DNA of 64,000 nucleotides. Source: Emiliania huxleyi CCMP1516. Its lineage: Eukaryota; Haptophyta; Isochrysidales; Noelaerhabdaceae. Position numbers and translations under genes: made by a program. The notes below the pieces were generated by a model. That model did no database searches. It was not told the DNA's origin and saw nothing but the letters and a program-made list of their open reading frames with translations. Below are positions 40,936 to 51,590 of the stretch, one piece after another. How positions within the stretch are numbered: position 1 is the first letter of the stretch; every line of letters starts with the position of its first letter. Location of the stretch: NCBI RefSeq assembly GCF_000372725.1, contig NW_005200250.1, positions 561,357 to 625,356 on the forward strand, written 5' to 3'.

Positions 40936-43792
40936 ATGTCCAACCCCAAGGACTCGCTCGTCTTCAGCCCCGGCCGTCCGCTCTTCCCGTCCGCGGCGGC
41001 GCTGCTCGCTTCAGCCCTCTGTGGCGCAGCCGCGGCGCTCGTGGCTCAGCAGGTGGGCTCACACCTCAGCCGCCCGACGCAAGACTCTGCGACGCCAACG
41101 GCCGCGTTCGAGCACACCCGCGCCGCCGCCGTGCTGGGCGAGCTGACCCCCGCCGAGGTGTCTGCGGTCGCACGCTTCTTCATCACTGCGACCGGAGCGG
41201 CGGCGCGGCGCGGGCTCGTCGCCAACACCAGCCAGCCGTGGATTGCGGGCCCGAGTGGGGTGGAGCTGTTCGCACCGCCCAAGAGCGACGTGCTCGCGTA
41301 CCTCGACGACGGCGGCGCACAGCCTCCTCGCCATGCCCGCGTGACGGCCGTGCTACCGTCCGAGGGCGCCGCCACGCCACCATCACCCGCCCGTCCCGGC
41401 CGGACCCCGGACCTGGCCCGACCTCTGGCGCCTAGGCGCGACCGCCGAGTACCGCGTCGGGCCGCTGCTGCCGGGAGGCGTGGTCGCTCCCTCCGCGACG
41501 GTCGAGGAGGTTGCGCGCGTGACGCCGCTCTCGAAGCGGCCGACCGAGCCCGGCGCAGACGCCGCCCTCGCGGCGCCGCTGCTCGACGCGACGCTGCGCG
41601 CCATCGGCGGCGAGATCCTGCACGGGGCGATGGGTCCAATCTTCCCCGCCCTCGCGCCAGCGGGCGGGTTCGACCGCGAGGCGCGCGGCGAGGCGATCAG
41701 CATGATGGTCAACGACGCCCTCTCTCCGACCGGCCAGCGGTACGACATCTACCGCTTCCAGTGGCTGCCGCCCCGCCGCGTCTCCTCGCTCGAGTCGTTT
41801 TGGCTCCACCCGCTCCCGCTCCGCATCCGAGTCAACGCCACCGCGGCAGTCCTTGCGGCGGCGCGGCACCCCCCTCCCTCTGCTTGGGACGCGTGACCCG
41901 TCCAGGACACGTCTCCGCAGGTGGACGCGGCGGCGTGGCACGCGCTCTCCGTCTCGCTCTGTGGCCGGCTCTTCGCTTCGGCCGCCGAGCCGCGCGCCAG
42001 CCACTGTGCCTCTTCACCCGCCCACGACCCGTCCACGACCCGTCCAGGCTGCCGAGCTGCGCGCCGCGCGCGAGAGCGGCGCGATGCCGCTCTGCCGCGT
42101 GCGCAACGAGACGGGCAACCTGCCGTGGGAGGTGCCGCGGCGCGAGGATGCGCCGAGCGGCCGGCGGCGCGTCGAGGCGAAGCGCGGCGTCCGGTGGGGC
42201 GGCTGGCGATTCACCGTCTCGCCGCAGCGGCCGTCGAGTGGCCCGGCGCTGCTCGACGTCTCTTTTGGAGGGGAGCGGGTGCTGTACGAGCTGTCGCTGC
42301 AGGACGCGATGGCGGCCTACTCTGGCGACGACGAGGCGGCGGCCTCGCTGCCTCGACCCCCCACCCCACCCCTCACCCCCCCACCCCACCCCCCACCCCC
42401 CGCACCCCCCGCACCCCCCGCACCCCCCGCACCCCCCGCACCCCCCGCATCCCCCACCCCCCGCCGCCTCTCTCATTCGCCGGGTGCCACCCCCCTGCGC
42501 AGGCCTTCTTCTACTCTGACGCGGCGTGGTCCCTCTCGATGCTGTCCGCCTCGCTCGAGCCCGGCGTCGACTGCCCGAGCGGCGCGTGCGTCGAGGCGGC
42601 GACGCGGCGTTGTCCGAGACACGTCCGATGACACGTCCATGACGCGGTCTCGCAGGCGCAACCTACCTCGAGGCGGCGACGTGGTACCAGCTGCAGGAGA
42701 CCGGTTCGGCGGTGGCGGACGCGACGCGGGCGGTCCCGTTCTACCCGACCTGCATCTTCGAGTGGCAAGAGGACCATACCATCTGGAGGCACATGCAGAA
42801 CACCGAGCCGCCGCGCGTGCGCGGTGCGCGGCGGCGCAAGCCCCCTCCTCCGCGCAGCTCCTCTCCTTCCCCCAGCCGTCTCCTCCGCACCCGCAGGGCT
42901 CGGGCGGCGGACACTCGTGGTGCGCTCGATCGCAACGGTGGCTAACTACGACTACATCACCGACGTCAAGTTCCGCGAGGACGGCGAGATCGAGGCGTCC
43001 GTCCGCTTCGCCGGCTACATCGAGGCACGGCACTACACCGATCACGACACCGAGGCGGGAGGCGACGCCGCGGCGCACGAGTCGCTCTACTCGTCCCTCC
43101 TCCGGCCGGGCCTCGCGGGCCCGGTGCACTGCCACATCGCCGCCTTCAAGGCCGACTTCGACATCGGAGGCGTGCGCGCAAACACTCTGCGCGTCACCTC
43201 TGTCGGGGCGAGCGACGCGCCGCCGTCGCCGCGCGAGCCCTTCCCGCGGCCGCGCCACCCGTACAAGGTGCTCTCGCACCGCGACGTGGAGGCGGAGGGC
43301 ATCGGCGCCTCCACCTTCGTCGCCGACCCGCGGCGGCCCGGAGCTTGGACGATTGTCGACCGCGCGGCGGCCTCGCCCGCCGGCAGCCCCCGCGGGTACG
43401 CGGTCACGCTCGGCTCATTTGCGACGACGCAAGTGCTCCCGGACGAGCACCCCTTTGTGCGCGCGATGCCCTTCTCAAAGTACCACCTCGCCGTGACGGC
43501 GCACCACGACCACGAGCGCCGCCTCACCTCGCCGTACGTCCAGTACGACGGCGAGGAGGCGAGCGGCGCGCAGGACCTCGACCGCTTCCTCTCCGACGGC
43601 GAGTCGCTGCTCGACGCCGACCTGGTCGCGTGGATCGCGGTGGGGCGCGAGCACGTCGTGCGGCAGGAGGACCTGCCGCTCGTCTCCAACTTTGGGGTCG
43701 CCTTTTCGCTCCAGCCGTGGAACTTTCTGCCGTGGAACGCCGCGGCCTCCGGGCTGCCGCCCTCGTTAAGCGAGGCGGGAGCGGGCGATTGA
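40936..43792 (+). CDS. Copper amine oxidase, seven exons, type II membrane anchor
   Basis: Oxidises primary amines to aldehydes with H2O2. Model: join(40936..41365, 41436..41848, 41921..41980, 42048..42335, 42503..42581, 42656..42823, 42897..43792); the ends near 41848 and 41980 are less certain. At least three introns have clear GC donors (41366, 42336, 42582); 42824 is GT. The N-terminus has a hydrophobic anchor ('PSAAALLASALCGAAAALV'). Key parts are 'FFYSDAAWSLSM', 'GVDCPSGATYLEAATWY' (across a junction), 'EWQEDHTIWRHM', then the topaquinone site 'VVRSIATVANYDYI' (N-Y-D). The copper ligand pair is 'GPVHCHIAAFKADFDI' (HxH), and the end is 'LVAWIAVGREHVVRQEDLPL' and 'LQPWNFLPWN'. All catalytic elements look intact. 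Intron 4 contains a cccccgca tandem repeat (42355-42475). Confidence 0.88.
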
Positions 43793-44207
43793 ACCTCCGT
43801 TGGGGCGCGGCGCTGGGGTTGCTGGGCGGGCGAGGGCGATCCCACGATTCCCACCGTCACCACAGCCACGCGAGCCGGAGAATGGCCCCCGGTCGCTCTC
43901 CTGAATCGTAGTTCCTCGGTTGTTCCCGTTTACCTTGTTGCTGCCTTGTTGTACACTTTTTTACAAAATTATTCGATAGCGCGCAAAATTGTTCGATCTA
44001 GCGGCGTGGCTCGTGTGGCTCAGAGTGGCTGGCGCCGCGACGCCGACGGGTCGCGACAAAAAATATTCGCGGACCGCAGAGGCCGGCGCCGAGACGCGCG
44101 GTATAGCGTGTGGTGTTCCGTGTAGGCAATAGCCATTAGGGGGTCCCAGGCAGTGCGGTGGGGGGTTTTCCTCTTTGTACATCGCGCCGCCTTTGAGTCC
44201 GCCGTAT
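43793..44207. other. Interval before the ankyrin pseudogene
   Basis: An aattattcgat/aattgttcgat direct repeat lies at 43966-44000. No gene is seen. Confidence 0.4.
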
Positions 44208-46375
44208 CCTACCCCCCAAAGAGCCGAACCCAGCGTTGGTGTTGTACGCAAGCCAAGCGGTGCCCCGGTTCGATGCTCCGACGCGGCCGTGCTAGCGGCT
44301 GAGCGAGGCGAGGAGGAGGCGGTGCTAGCGTGGCTTGAGGGCGGCGGGCGGGTCGACGCGACGTACAGAGAGACGGCGTGAGCGGCCTCACGCTGCTGAT
44401 GGGCGCCGCCAACCAAGGCCACGAGGGGGTGGTTGAGCTGCTGCTGCGGCACGGCGCGGAGATCATCCTGCAGAGCAGCAACGGGAGCACCGCGCTGATG
44501 TACGCCGCCGAGAACGGCCGCGAGCGTGTAGTCGACTTGCTCATTCAGCACGGCGCTGAGGTCAACCTGAAGGATAGCTGCGGCGCGGCGCTGAGGTCAA
44601 CATGCAGGACAGCGACGGCTACACCGCGCTGATGTTTGCCGCGGAGAACGGCCGCGAGCTGGTGGTCGAGCTGCTGCTGCAGCATGGCGCTGAGATCAGC
44701 CTGCAGAGGAGACGGCGGCACCGCGCTGATGGGCGCCGCCTACATAGGCCACGAGCGGGTAGTCGACTTGCTCATTCAGCACGGCGCTGAGGTCAACCTG
44801 CAGAGGAGCAGCGGCTTCACCGCGCTGATGAGCGCCGCCGGCCAAGGCCGCGAGCGGGTGGTCGAGCTGCTGCTGCAGCACGGCGCGGAGATCAACCTGC
44901 AGAACAGCGACGGCGTCACCGCTGATGGCCGCCGCCAACCACGGCCACGATTGGGTGGTCGAGCTGCTGATACGGCACGGCGCTGAGATCAACCAGCGGG
45001 GCAGCAACGGCTTCACCGCGCTGATGAACGCCGCCTACAGCGGCTGCCCCGCCGTCGTGCTCCGCCTGCTTCGGGCTGGCGCAGATGCAAAGGCTCGCTT
45101 TTTGGCCGGCTGGTCCGCGCTGCAGTTCGCCAAGGAGCAGGCGGCCAAGGTGCTAGCTACTTCCGACGCCGCCAGTGCTCCTGAAGCGGACCACGCCGGG
45201 TGCGTGCGCGCTCTCACAGAGCACGCAGCGGCGCTGAGGGAGGCGGAGGCGGCAGAGAAGGCGGCCGAGAAGGCGCGCGAGGCCAAGAGGCGGCGCGAGC
45301 AGCGCGAGAGGGAGGCGGCGGCGGCGGCGCGAGAGCGCGAGCAGGCGGCACGTGGCGGGAGGCGGAGAGAGCGGCGGAAGAGGTGCGCCGGGCGGCGAAT
45401 GCGGCGGCGCTGGAGGAGCAGAGGCGAGCCATTGCGGCGGAGGCGGAGGCAAATCTGGCCGCTGAGCGCGCGGCAGCAGAGGAGACGCTGCGGGCGAGGG
45501 AGGCGGAGAGGCTTGCGGCGGAGGAGGCGCAGCGAGAGGAGCAGCGGGCGGCCGCGGCGGCGCGCAAAGCCGCTCAGGCAGAGGCGGCGCGGCGCGACAA
45601 GGAGGCTGCGGACAAGAGGGCGGAGGAGGAGAAGGCGAGGCGGCGCGCAAAGGCGGCGGAGGCATCGGCGGCCAAGAAGGAGGCCAAGGAGAAGAAGGAG
45701 GCCAAGAAGGCGCCGTCTGCTTGCACGCTCGAGGAGGAGCGGAGGGCGAAGGCTGCGGCCGAGGTTCGCGCACAGGAGGAGAAGGCGGCGCGGCTGGCTG
45801 CTGAGCAGGAGGCAGCGAGGCGGGCGGAGCGCGAGGCGGCAGAGCTAGCGGGTGCGGCAGAGCGGGCGGCGCTGCGAGAGGCTGAGGAGCTAGCAGAGGC
45901 GCTGCGCCGGTCGGAGGTGGATGCGGAGGAAACGCTGGCGCGTCGGGTGTTGCGGTGCGAGGAGGCGGTGAGCAGCGAGTCGACCGGCGGCGGCGGGGAC
46001 TTGCAGCGGCGTGTCGATCGGCTGGCGAGCCTCGGCGCGGCGACCGAGGGTAGCCTCGAGGAGCGGGTCGGCGCCATCGAGCGCTTGATCGAGCCAGAGG
46101 CGGGAGAGGCGGCGGAGCAGCATCTGCCAGTCACCGAGCCGTTTGCTGCCGTCTCACTAGCCGACGCCGGCCTCGACACGGGACGGCCGGCTGCCCCCGA
46201 GTCCACGATGGGGGGGGAGAGACCACGTGTATCGTGTGTTTCGCGAGAGTCAAGTCGCATGCTGCGGTTCCGTGCGGGCACTTGTGTGCTTGCGGGCCAT
46301 GCTCTGAGCTCAATGCGAGAGTGCCCTTACTGCCGCGAGCCAGTGATGATGTGGATGGTTCCGCGTCCGGTCTAG
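44208..46375 (+). pseudogene. Ankyrin-coiled-coil-RING protein gene with multiple frameshifts
   Basis: Conceptually an ankyrin array, a long charged coiled coil and a C-terminal C3HC4 RING, an architecture of E3 ubiquitin ligases. Ankyrin units are plain: 'GHEGVVELLLRHGAEI', 'GRERVVDLLIQHGAEVNL', 'GRELVVELLLQHGAEISLQ', 'GHDWVVELLIRHGAEINQ'. They sit in different frames, with shifts near 44380, 44590 (with loss of most of a repeat), 44705 and 44925 (acc-gctgatg lacks two bases of acc-gcgctgatg). The coiled coil shifts near 45345. The RING reads 'CIVCFARVKSHAAVPCGHLC' in one frame and 'RECPYCREPVMMW' in another, with the shift at about 46315. At least six lesions make a functional product unlikely unless the assembly is in error. 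Confidence 0.75.
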
Positions 46376-46609
46376 ACTTACGTACTGGCCCCACGGCATT
46401 CGCGAGTGCGAACAGCTAGGGAAGTCTCTCCGTAGTGCGTAGACCGACCCTCCGAGATTTTATGAGGAATGAGCAATGTCCAATGAGGAGAGAACAAAGG
46501 GAGCGCTCTCGCAAGCAACTCCTACCACAAAAATGTTGCTCGCCGTCGCTTTCTGGGTGAACGGCTCTACCTAGCTCAACAACACTAATGGTCGGCTCCG
46601 CCATCGCGC
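46376..46609. other. Short gene-free interval
   Basis: Lies between the pseudogene end and the 3' end of the minus-strand LRR gene. Nothing recognised. Confidence 0.5.
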
Positions 46610-46869
46610 TTAGCGAGGGGTTCCGTTCAGCGGGTAGCCTGACGAGCGAGCGAGTTTCGCCTTGTCGTCTTTGCAGCCCTTGGTCGTCTTGGTCACCAGG
46701 ATCTTGTCGAGCCGCTCCACCTGACCAGCAGCTGGTCCCAGTCAGTGACAGTGTGCCTGCTGCCCCGACGTGCCATCGGCTTCTCGAGAGCTAGTCGTGC
46801 GCATCGCGTGTGTGTGCGTGTGGGGCCCGCCGCCAGCGCTTCCCAGGACGTGTGCGAGAAACGGCCAGA

Positions 46870-46903
<34 letters not shown>

Positions 46904-48072
46904 CCTCCCTCTCTCTCTCTCTCTCTCTCCACCTGCCTCTCGAGGCTCTGCTCGATGTCCTCGACCTTCTTGATCTGCTCCGGGTCCTTCATCGCCTTGA
47001 GCAAGTTCTGCTCGATCTTGATCGTCTTGCGGTCGACATTCATGATCTGCTCGAGCTCCGAGCAGGTCGCTGCCGAGCCGTCGACCAGCTGGCCGCTCGA
47101 GGCGCGGTCGATCACGCCTTTGTTCGTGAGCTTGCCCTGGTCCGCACGAATGTAGACCTCCGCGTCCGAGGCCTGCTTGAGCTGGACAAAGTTCACCGTG
47201 AGGCCACTGCGTGCACTCGTCAGCGCACGCCGGTCCGCCTCGGTGAGCCCGCGGTTGCCGGCGAGGTTCAGCACCTGCAGGTTTGGCGCACCACCTGCGC
47301 GGATGCTGGCGGCGAGCGCCTGGCCGCCATCGCACTGGATCGCGTTGCCGTTCAGGAAGAGCTTCTTGAGCGACGTGGCCGAGTTCAGCTCCTTGCTCAG
47401 CGCCTCTGCCTCCGCGTCGCCCCAGCCGAGCTCGCTGAAGAAGAGTGTCTCTGCCTGCTCAAAGGCCGCCTTGAAGAGCGCGTTCTCATCCCTGAAGGAG
47501 GAGGAGGCCACCTTGCTCGCGGCCTTCTTCGCGGGCTGCTCAAAGGAGACGGTGAGCCCCTCGCGCGCGTCCACAAGCCCCTTCGCCGCCTCTTCGCTCA
47601 CCGCGTTGCCCGCTAGGTTGATCACCTTGAGCTTTGGCGCAGCGCCGGCGCGGAGGCTCTGTGCGAGGGCCGCCACGCCCGTATCGGCAATGTTATTTCC
47701 GCTGAGAATCAGCTTCGACGCCGACGATGAGCGCGTGAGCGCCTTACTTAGCAACTTCGCCTCTGCGTCACCCCAGCCGAGCTCCTGGAAGACAAGCTTA
47801 TTTGACTGGTCAAAGGTAAGCTTAAAGAGGGCGGTTGACAGGTCCGCCTTCTTCTTGGCAGCGGCAACCTTGGGCGGTGCTGCGGCCGCCCACGCGGCGC
47901 CGTGCTGAGAGAAGGCGAGTGCGCCTGCCCCAAGCAGCGCGGTGCGGCGATCGTGCTTCCCAGCGAGGACCGGGGCCGCGGCTCGAGCGTGCACGTGTGG
48001 CCTGGATGGCGCGACGGACGCCGGAGTCGCGTACGCGAGCCAGCACAAAAAGCCAACCATTGCCGGTGCCAA
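46610..48072 (-). CDS. Plastid/thylakoid-lumen-targeted leucine-rich repeat protein, two exons
   Basis: Coding sequence complement(join(46610..46720, 46933..48072)), 416 residues. The 212-bp intron (CAG|GTGGAG ... GGTCAG) is phase 0 and carries the (CT)n microsatellite. Without splicing the frame runs into Arg/Glu low complexity; with it the C-terminus reads 'SLERQVERLDKILVTKTTKG' and ends 'SSGYPLNGTPR'. Residues 1-65 form a presequence with a twin-arginine motif ('DRRTALLGAGALAFSQHG' to 'AWAAA'). Two RNase-inhibitor-type LRR blocks follow: 'ASKLILSGNNIADTGVAALA' with 'LKVINLAGNAVSEEAAKGL', and 'LKKLFLNGNAIQCDGGQALA' with 'LQVLNLAGNRGLTEADRRAL'. Each is preceded by the same 'FQELGWGDAEA/FSELGWGDAEA' lead, so the protein is an internal duplication. 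The C-terminal helix region has 'VDRKTIKIEQNLLKAMKD'. Function unknown. Confidence 0.75.
46868..46932. repeat. (CT)n microsatellite in the LRR gene intron
   Basis: Almost pure ct dinucleotides with short interruptions, ending exactly at the proposed donor. Confidence 0.9.
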
Positions 48073-48726
48073 CTCGGTTCCAAAGGAAGATTTTTAGAAG
48101 AAATTCCGTGCAAAAACTCAAAGAAGGAAGAATCAAAAGGCGCAATCGCACTCCAAGAGCTCTAAGGATCCTCCGTCTCGGACAAGCCCTTGTCATGCAG
48201 TGCATTGTGTTCTTGTGTTGTTCTCTCTCTCTCACTCTCACTCTCACTCACTCACTCTATCTCTCTCTCCCTCTCTCTCTCTCTCCCTCTCTCTCTCCCT
48301 CTCTCTCGCTCTCGGTTCTCGAGGTTGATATCCTTTGGCCGCATTGGATACCACTCCTGGATAGCTGGTACGAGGTGTCCGCGCCCACTTTGCTATCACC
48401 TGGCAACCCTGTCTGCGCGCCAGCCCCTAGGCTAGCTCCCTATACTCGAGTAGATCTAGCGCGCGCGATCACACTACTGTACTCTCTCACCTCAGGTGAT
48501 CACTGACGGCGAGGGGCAGGGAGCTTCTGTTAAGGATGGAACTTTTCCGCACCGCCGCAGGGTGCAAAAACAGCCAGTGTGCACAGTCATTTGCAAGCAA
48601 AGGCCTGCGTGCCCTTGAGAATCTAAAAGACAAAAGACACTGTTTTCGTCGGGAAGCGAGCGTACGTGCAGCTCATGCGCACGCGAGTAACCCGCGCGAA
48701 AGCACCCGCGATTCACAGTCGCGCCA
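48073..48726. other. Divergent 5' region of the LRR gene with a repeat copy
   Basis: Contains a (CT)n tract at 48221-48310 and, directly after it, the 35-bp segment (48316-48350) shared with 27958-27992. No gene is supported. Confidence 0.5.
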
Positions 48727-49530
48727 TCACCTCGCTTCAGCCACTAGCTCGGCGAGCCGTGCCTCGCTCTCCTCCAGCCTGGGCTCGAGCTCGCTCATCC
48801 TCCTCGCAAACGCCTCCTGGTCCGCCGCAAACGCCTCACGCCGCCCGTTGAGCCAATCCTCCAGCTGGAGGACCTCGGAGCGCGCCTCGCTCACCCGCCG
48901 CGTTTGCCACTCGACGCGCGTGGAGGTCGGCGTCGAGGCGTGCACGCCGAGGCTCACAAGCTCTCCGAGCATCAGAGCGCACGCGACCAGCGAGGCTATG
49001 TAGGCCGTCTGCAGCGTCGGACAGATGCTCCACTGCTCTGTACAGGCACTGAGCGAGGGCGGATCAGGGACGAGCGTCGCTGCAGCACGCGACTCCGAGG
49101 TGAGCTCGAGCGCGAAAATCTCTCCGGTCAGGCTCTCGATAAACTCCTCGCCCGAGGCGAGCCGCCCTTCGCTGGCCGCGTTGATTGTGCGAACGTGACC
49201 GTCGACAGTGCCTGACCAGCGCCCGTCGTCAATCCGTTGTGCCGAGCCGAGCAGCTTGGGCTCGGGACCCACTGTCAACCCGAGGAGGGCCGCCCGGTTA
49301 AGCAGGGTCTCGACGGAAGCATGGCGGAGGGCCGGGTGCTCAGTGGCGAGAGAATTCCAAAACGTGACGCGCCGTTCGCCGTCGCCGACGGTGTAGGTCG
49401 CCGCCGTGTCTTGCAGCGCCCACTCTTGTAGGGTGCCGACGCTTTTGTGAGACCTGATTCGCGCTGTGGTTGACGGTGCGACGGCGCACGAGGCAGAGAG
49501 GAACAGAAGAGAGTCGAGCATGGCTGGCAC
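48727..49530 (-). CDS. Membrane-anchored coiled-coil protein of unknown function
   Basis: A 267-residue intronless ORF. The N-terminus has a signal-like segment 'MLDSLLFLSASCAVAPST'. The middle domain includes 'LQDTAATYTVGDGERRVTFW', 'GRWSGTVDGHVRTINAASEG' and 'FIESLTGEIFALEL', possibly a small beta-rich fold. A transmembrane helix, 'TAYIASLVACALMLGELVSL', is followed by a C-terminal coiled coil, 'SEVLQLEDWLNGRREAFAAD' then 'MSELEPRLEESEARLAELV'. I do not recognise the family. Fragments similar to its 'DTAATYTVGDGERR' region occur twice in the upstream DNA (near 49600 and 49980). Confidence 0.6.
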   Translation of the reverse strand: MPAMLDSLLFLSASCAVAPSTTARIRSHKSVGTLQEWALQDTAATYTVGDGERRVTFWNSLATEHPALRHASVETLLNRAALLGLTVGPEPKLLGSAQRIDDGRWSGTVDGHVRTINAASEGRLASGEEFIESLTGEIFALELTSESRAAATLVPDPPSLSACTEQWSICPTLQTAYIASLVACALMLGELVSLGVHASTPTSTRVEWQTRRVSEARSEVLQLEDWLNGRREAFAADQEAFARRMSELEPRLEESEARLAELVAEAR

Positions 49531-49624
49531 CCTTCAGGCACGAGGAAGAAAAATAAAATGGAAAGTGCACGCGGATTCCAAAATGTGAATCGCCGTTTCG
49601 CCGTCGCCGACGGTGAAAATGCGG

Positions 49625-49960
49625 CCTCGCTGGGCCAGAAAATCGGCCCGCGAGTGCTCCGCAGCAGCCTCGCTGGGCCAGAACATCGGCCCACGAGGTG
49701 GATGCTAGCATGAGCCCGATGCGTCACAGTGCTCTTGCGTTTCGGCGGTAGTGATCTGATCACCCGAATGCCACGTTCGGATCGCTTCTCATCGCAACTC
49801 CGATATATATTGTTGTCATATATATATTGTTGTTAACTCCGTCAGCAGAGAGAGATTCTCTCTTGTCAGCAGTGCTCCTCCGGGAATGTACGGAGAGAGA
49901 TTTTAGAAAAACCTCTGTTGAATGTACGTAAGAGCTACATGCACTGAAAATCTCTCCGAC
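49625..49960 (+). repeat. Repeat family C, copy 1
   Basis: Has cctcgctgggccagaa twice, gctagcatgagcccga, cgcttctcatcgcaa, gtcagcagtgctcctccggg and aatgtacgtaagagctacat. The same order is seen at 63085-63395. Confidence 0.85.
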
Positions 49961-50045
49961 GCGTGTATTGTAGGTCGCCGCGGTGTCGTGCAGCGCGCAC
50001 ACACACTCTTGTCGGGTGCCTGTGACAAATAATTTTTATTGAAGG

Positions 50046-50100
50046 ATAAAGAAAGAAAGGAAACCGACACGCAGGGGAGGGATGGGAGGACGGCAGGCCT
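50046..50100 (+). repeat. Family B dispersed repeat, short copy
   Basis: aaagaaagaaaggaaac followed by gggagggatgggaggacggc. It ends about 115 bp upstream of the EF-hand gene ATG, on the same strand. Confidence 0.8.
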
Positions 50101-50215
50101 TCCACCCGGCGAGCAATTTCTTTTTGGGTAAGACACCGGGTTGGAAAGCCGACCCGTTGCCCATGCTTTCTTCGTGCCGGCCTTCCGGCCGGCCTCTCCG
50201 TGCCCGGCCGCAGTC

Positions 50216-51590
50216 ATGACCGTCACAGCGCCTGCCGTCTCCGAGGGCACCATCACCCTCACGCCCGAGCAGGTCAGCGCGTTCGGGAGGCCAGCCGTTC
50301 GGTTGCTCACCGACGCTGCCGACGCGACCTCAGCTGCCGAAAACGCCGACGTATATTCAGAGGAAGAGGACCTTGCGCTCGCGATGGCGTGCATGAGAAT
50401 GGCGGCAAAAGAGGTGGAGATCGAGTCTCTTCGCAGTCGCCTCGAGTCCTTCGCGAAGCCGAGCGGAACCATGTACTGTGAGTCCGCACCAGATCGCAGC
50501 AAAGAGCTACAGTGTATGTCATCACACACACACACACACATACACAACACACACGCCCTCCCTGAAAAGAAACTCCTCCGCCCCTTGCAGCGATCGTCAA
50601 GTCGGACCTCGCCGTCGCCGAGAGGGTCCTCGAAGGCATGAAGAAGATGACCGACCCCGATCTCTGCGTGCTGCCTCCGCCCGGCTCGTTCCCGATCAAG
50701 ACTGCGGGGGCGACCACCTCGCAAGGGATCTTTGCACCGCTCGTCCTCGGCGCCAAGTCTGTGATGGGCGCGCAGGAGCTCAAGGAGTTCCGCGCCTCAG
50801 TGATCGCAAAGCACAGCAAGGACAGTTGGCACGCATCCACTCCCGTCTCCTTCACAACGGTCTTTGTCATGGCACCCTTCCATTTTAGGTCATCGCCGAG
50901 TTTGTCGATACATCCGCATCGCCGTTCGGACAGCTCGTGCTGAAGAGCATGTTTGAGTACGCTTCGGCCGCCTCTCTCCTCCCTGCGCCCACGTCTCTGT
51001 GCCGTGCTGCCCCTCGACCATGCGTCTCTCCCCCCCCCCCCCCTCCCCTACCCCTCCCCCAAACACACCCACGCCCCACCCTCCACCTCGCCCTTTGCCC
51101 AGGTACGCGGACAAGGACGGGAACGGCACACTCGACCGCCAGGAGGTGCGCGAGGCGCTGCAAGACCTCGGCTTCGACTTTTTGGACGAGAAGCAGGCGC
51201 GGGGCTAGAGTGCGGGGTCGGGCCCCGCAGGCGAGGGGCCGGGCGGGGGCGGTGGGTGTTGGATGTGTTGATAGGAGGCCAGGGCCAGACGAGAGCGTCT
51301 GTGGAGATGCTGCTAGAGGACGGCAACGTCGCAATAGCCTCCCCCCCTCGACACCGCCCTCCCGCCGCAGGTTGGCACGATCGTGAAGAAGGCGGACAAG
51401 GACAAGGACGAGGTCATCGACTTCGAGGAATTCGTCAAGGAGACGCCAAAGGTGACATTGTGCCAACCTCGTCGAAAGGTGCGACCTGTGAACAGCGTCT
51501 CTTCACGGCTGTGGGTGTGATCAGGTGCTCCGCGTCAACCTCGTCAAGCTCGCCAAGAGGAACGGACATGACCTCGGGTTTCTTGTATGA
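50216..51590 (+). CDS. EF-hand calcium-binding protein, six exons
   Basis: Model: join(50216..50477, 50591..50820, 50889..50956, 51103..51196, 51371..51451, 51525..51590). All joins keep frame. Donors are GTGAGT, GACAGT (see findings), GTACGC, GCGCGG and GTGACA. Exon 1 encodes an acidic, helical N-terminus ('EEEDLALAMACMRMAAKEVE'). Exon 2 has 'DLAVAERVLEGMKKMTDPDL' and 'LKEFRASVIAKHSK'. Two adjacent EF-hands follow, 'DKDGNGTLDRQE' and 'DKDKDEVIDFEE', as in calmodulin-like proteins. The first hand is spread over exons 3-4, the second is in exon 5. The end is 'NLVKLAKRNGHDLGFLV'. It is probably a Ca2+ sensor with an unrelated N-terminal domain. An upstream in-frame ATG at 50141 is possible. Confidence 0.82.

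Larger units (their letters stand above)
49531..50215. other. Repeat-rich interval with gene-fragment duplications
   Basis: Holds the fragment similar to the neighbouring gene at 49575-49622, repeat C at 49625-49960, another gene-like fragment at 49960-50015 and family B at 50046-50100. Confidence 0.6.

Noticed and set aside
44378..45850. Programmed frameshifting in the ankyrin gene
   Set aside because: The shifts differ in size and direction and lack a common slippery site. Random indels are simpler.
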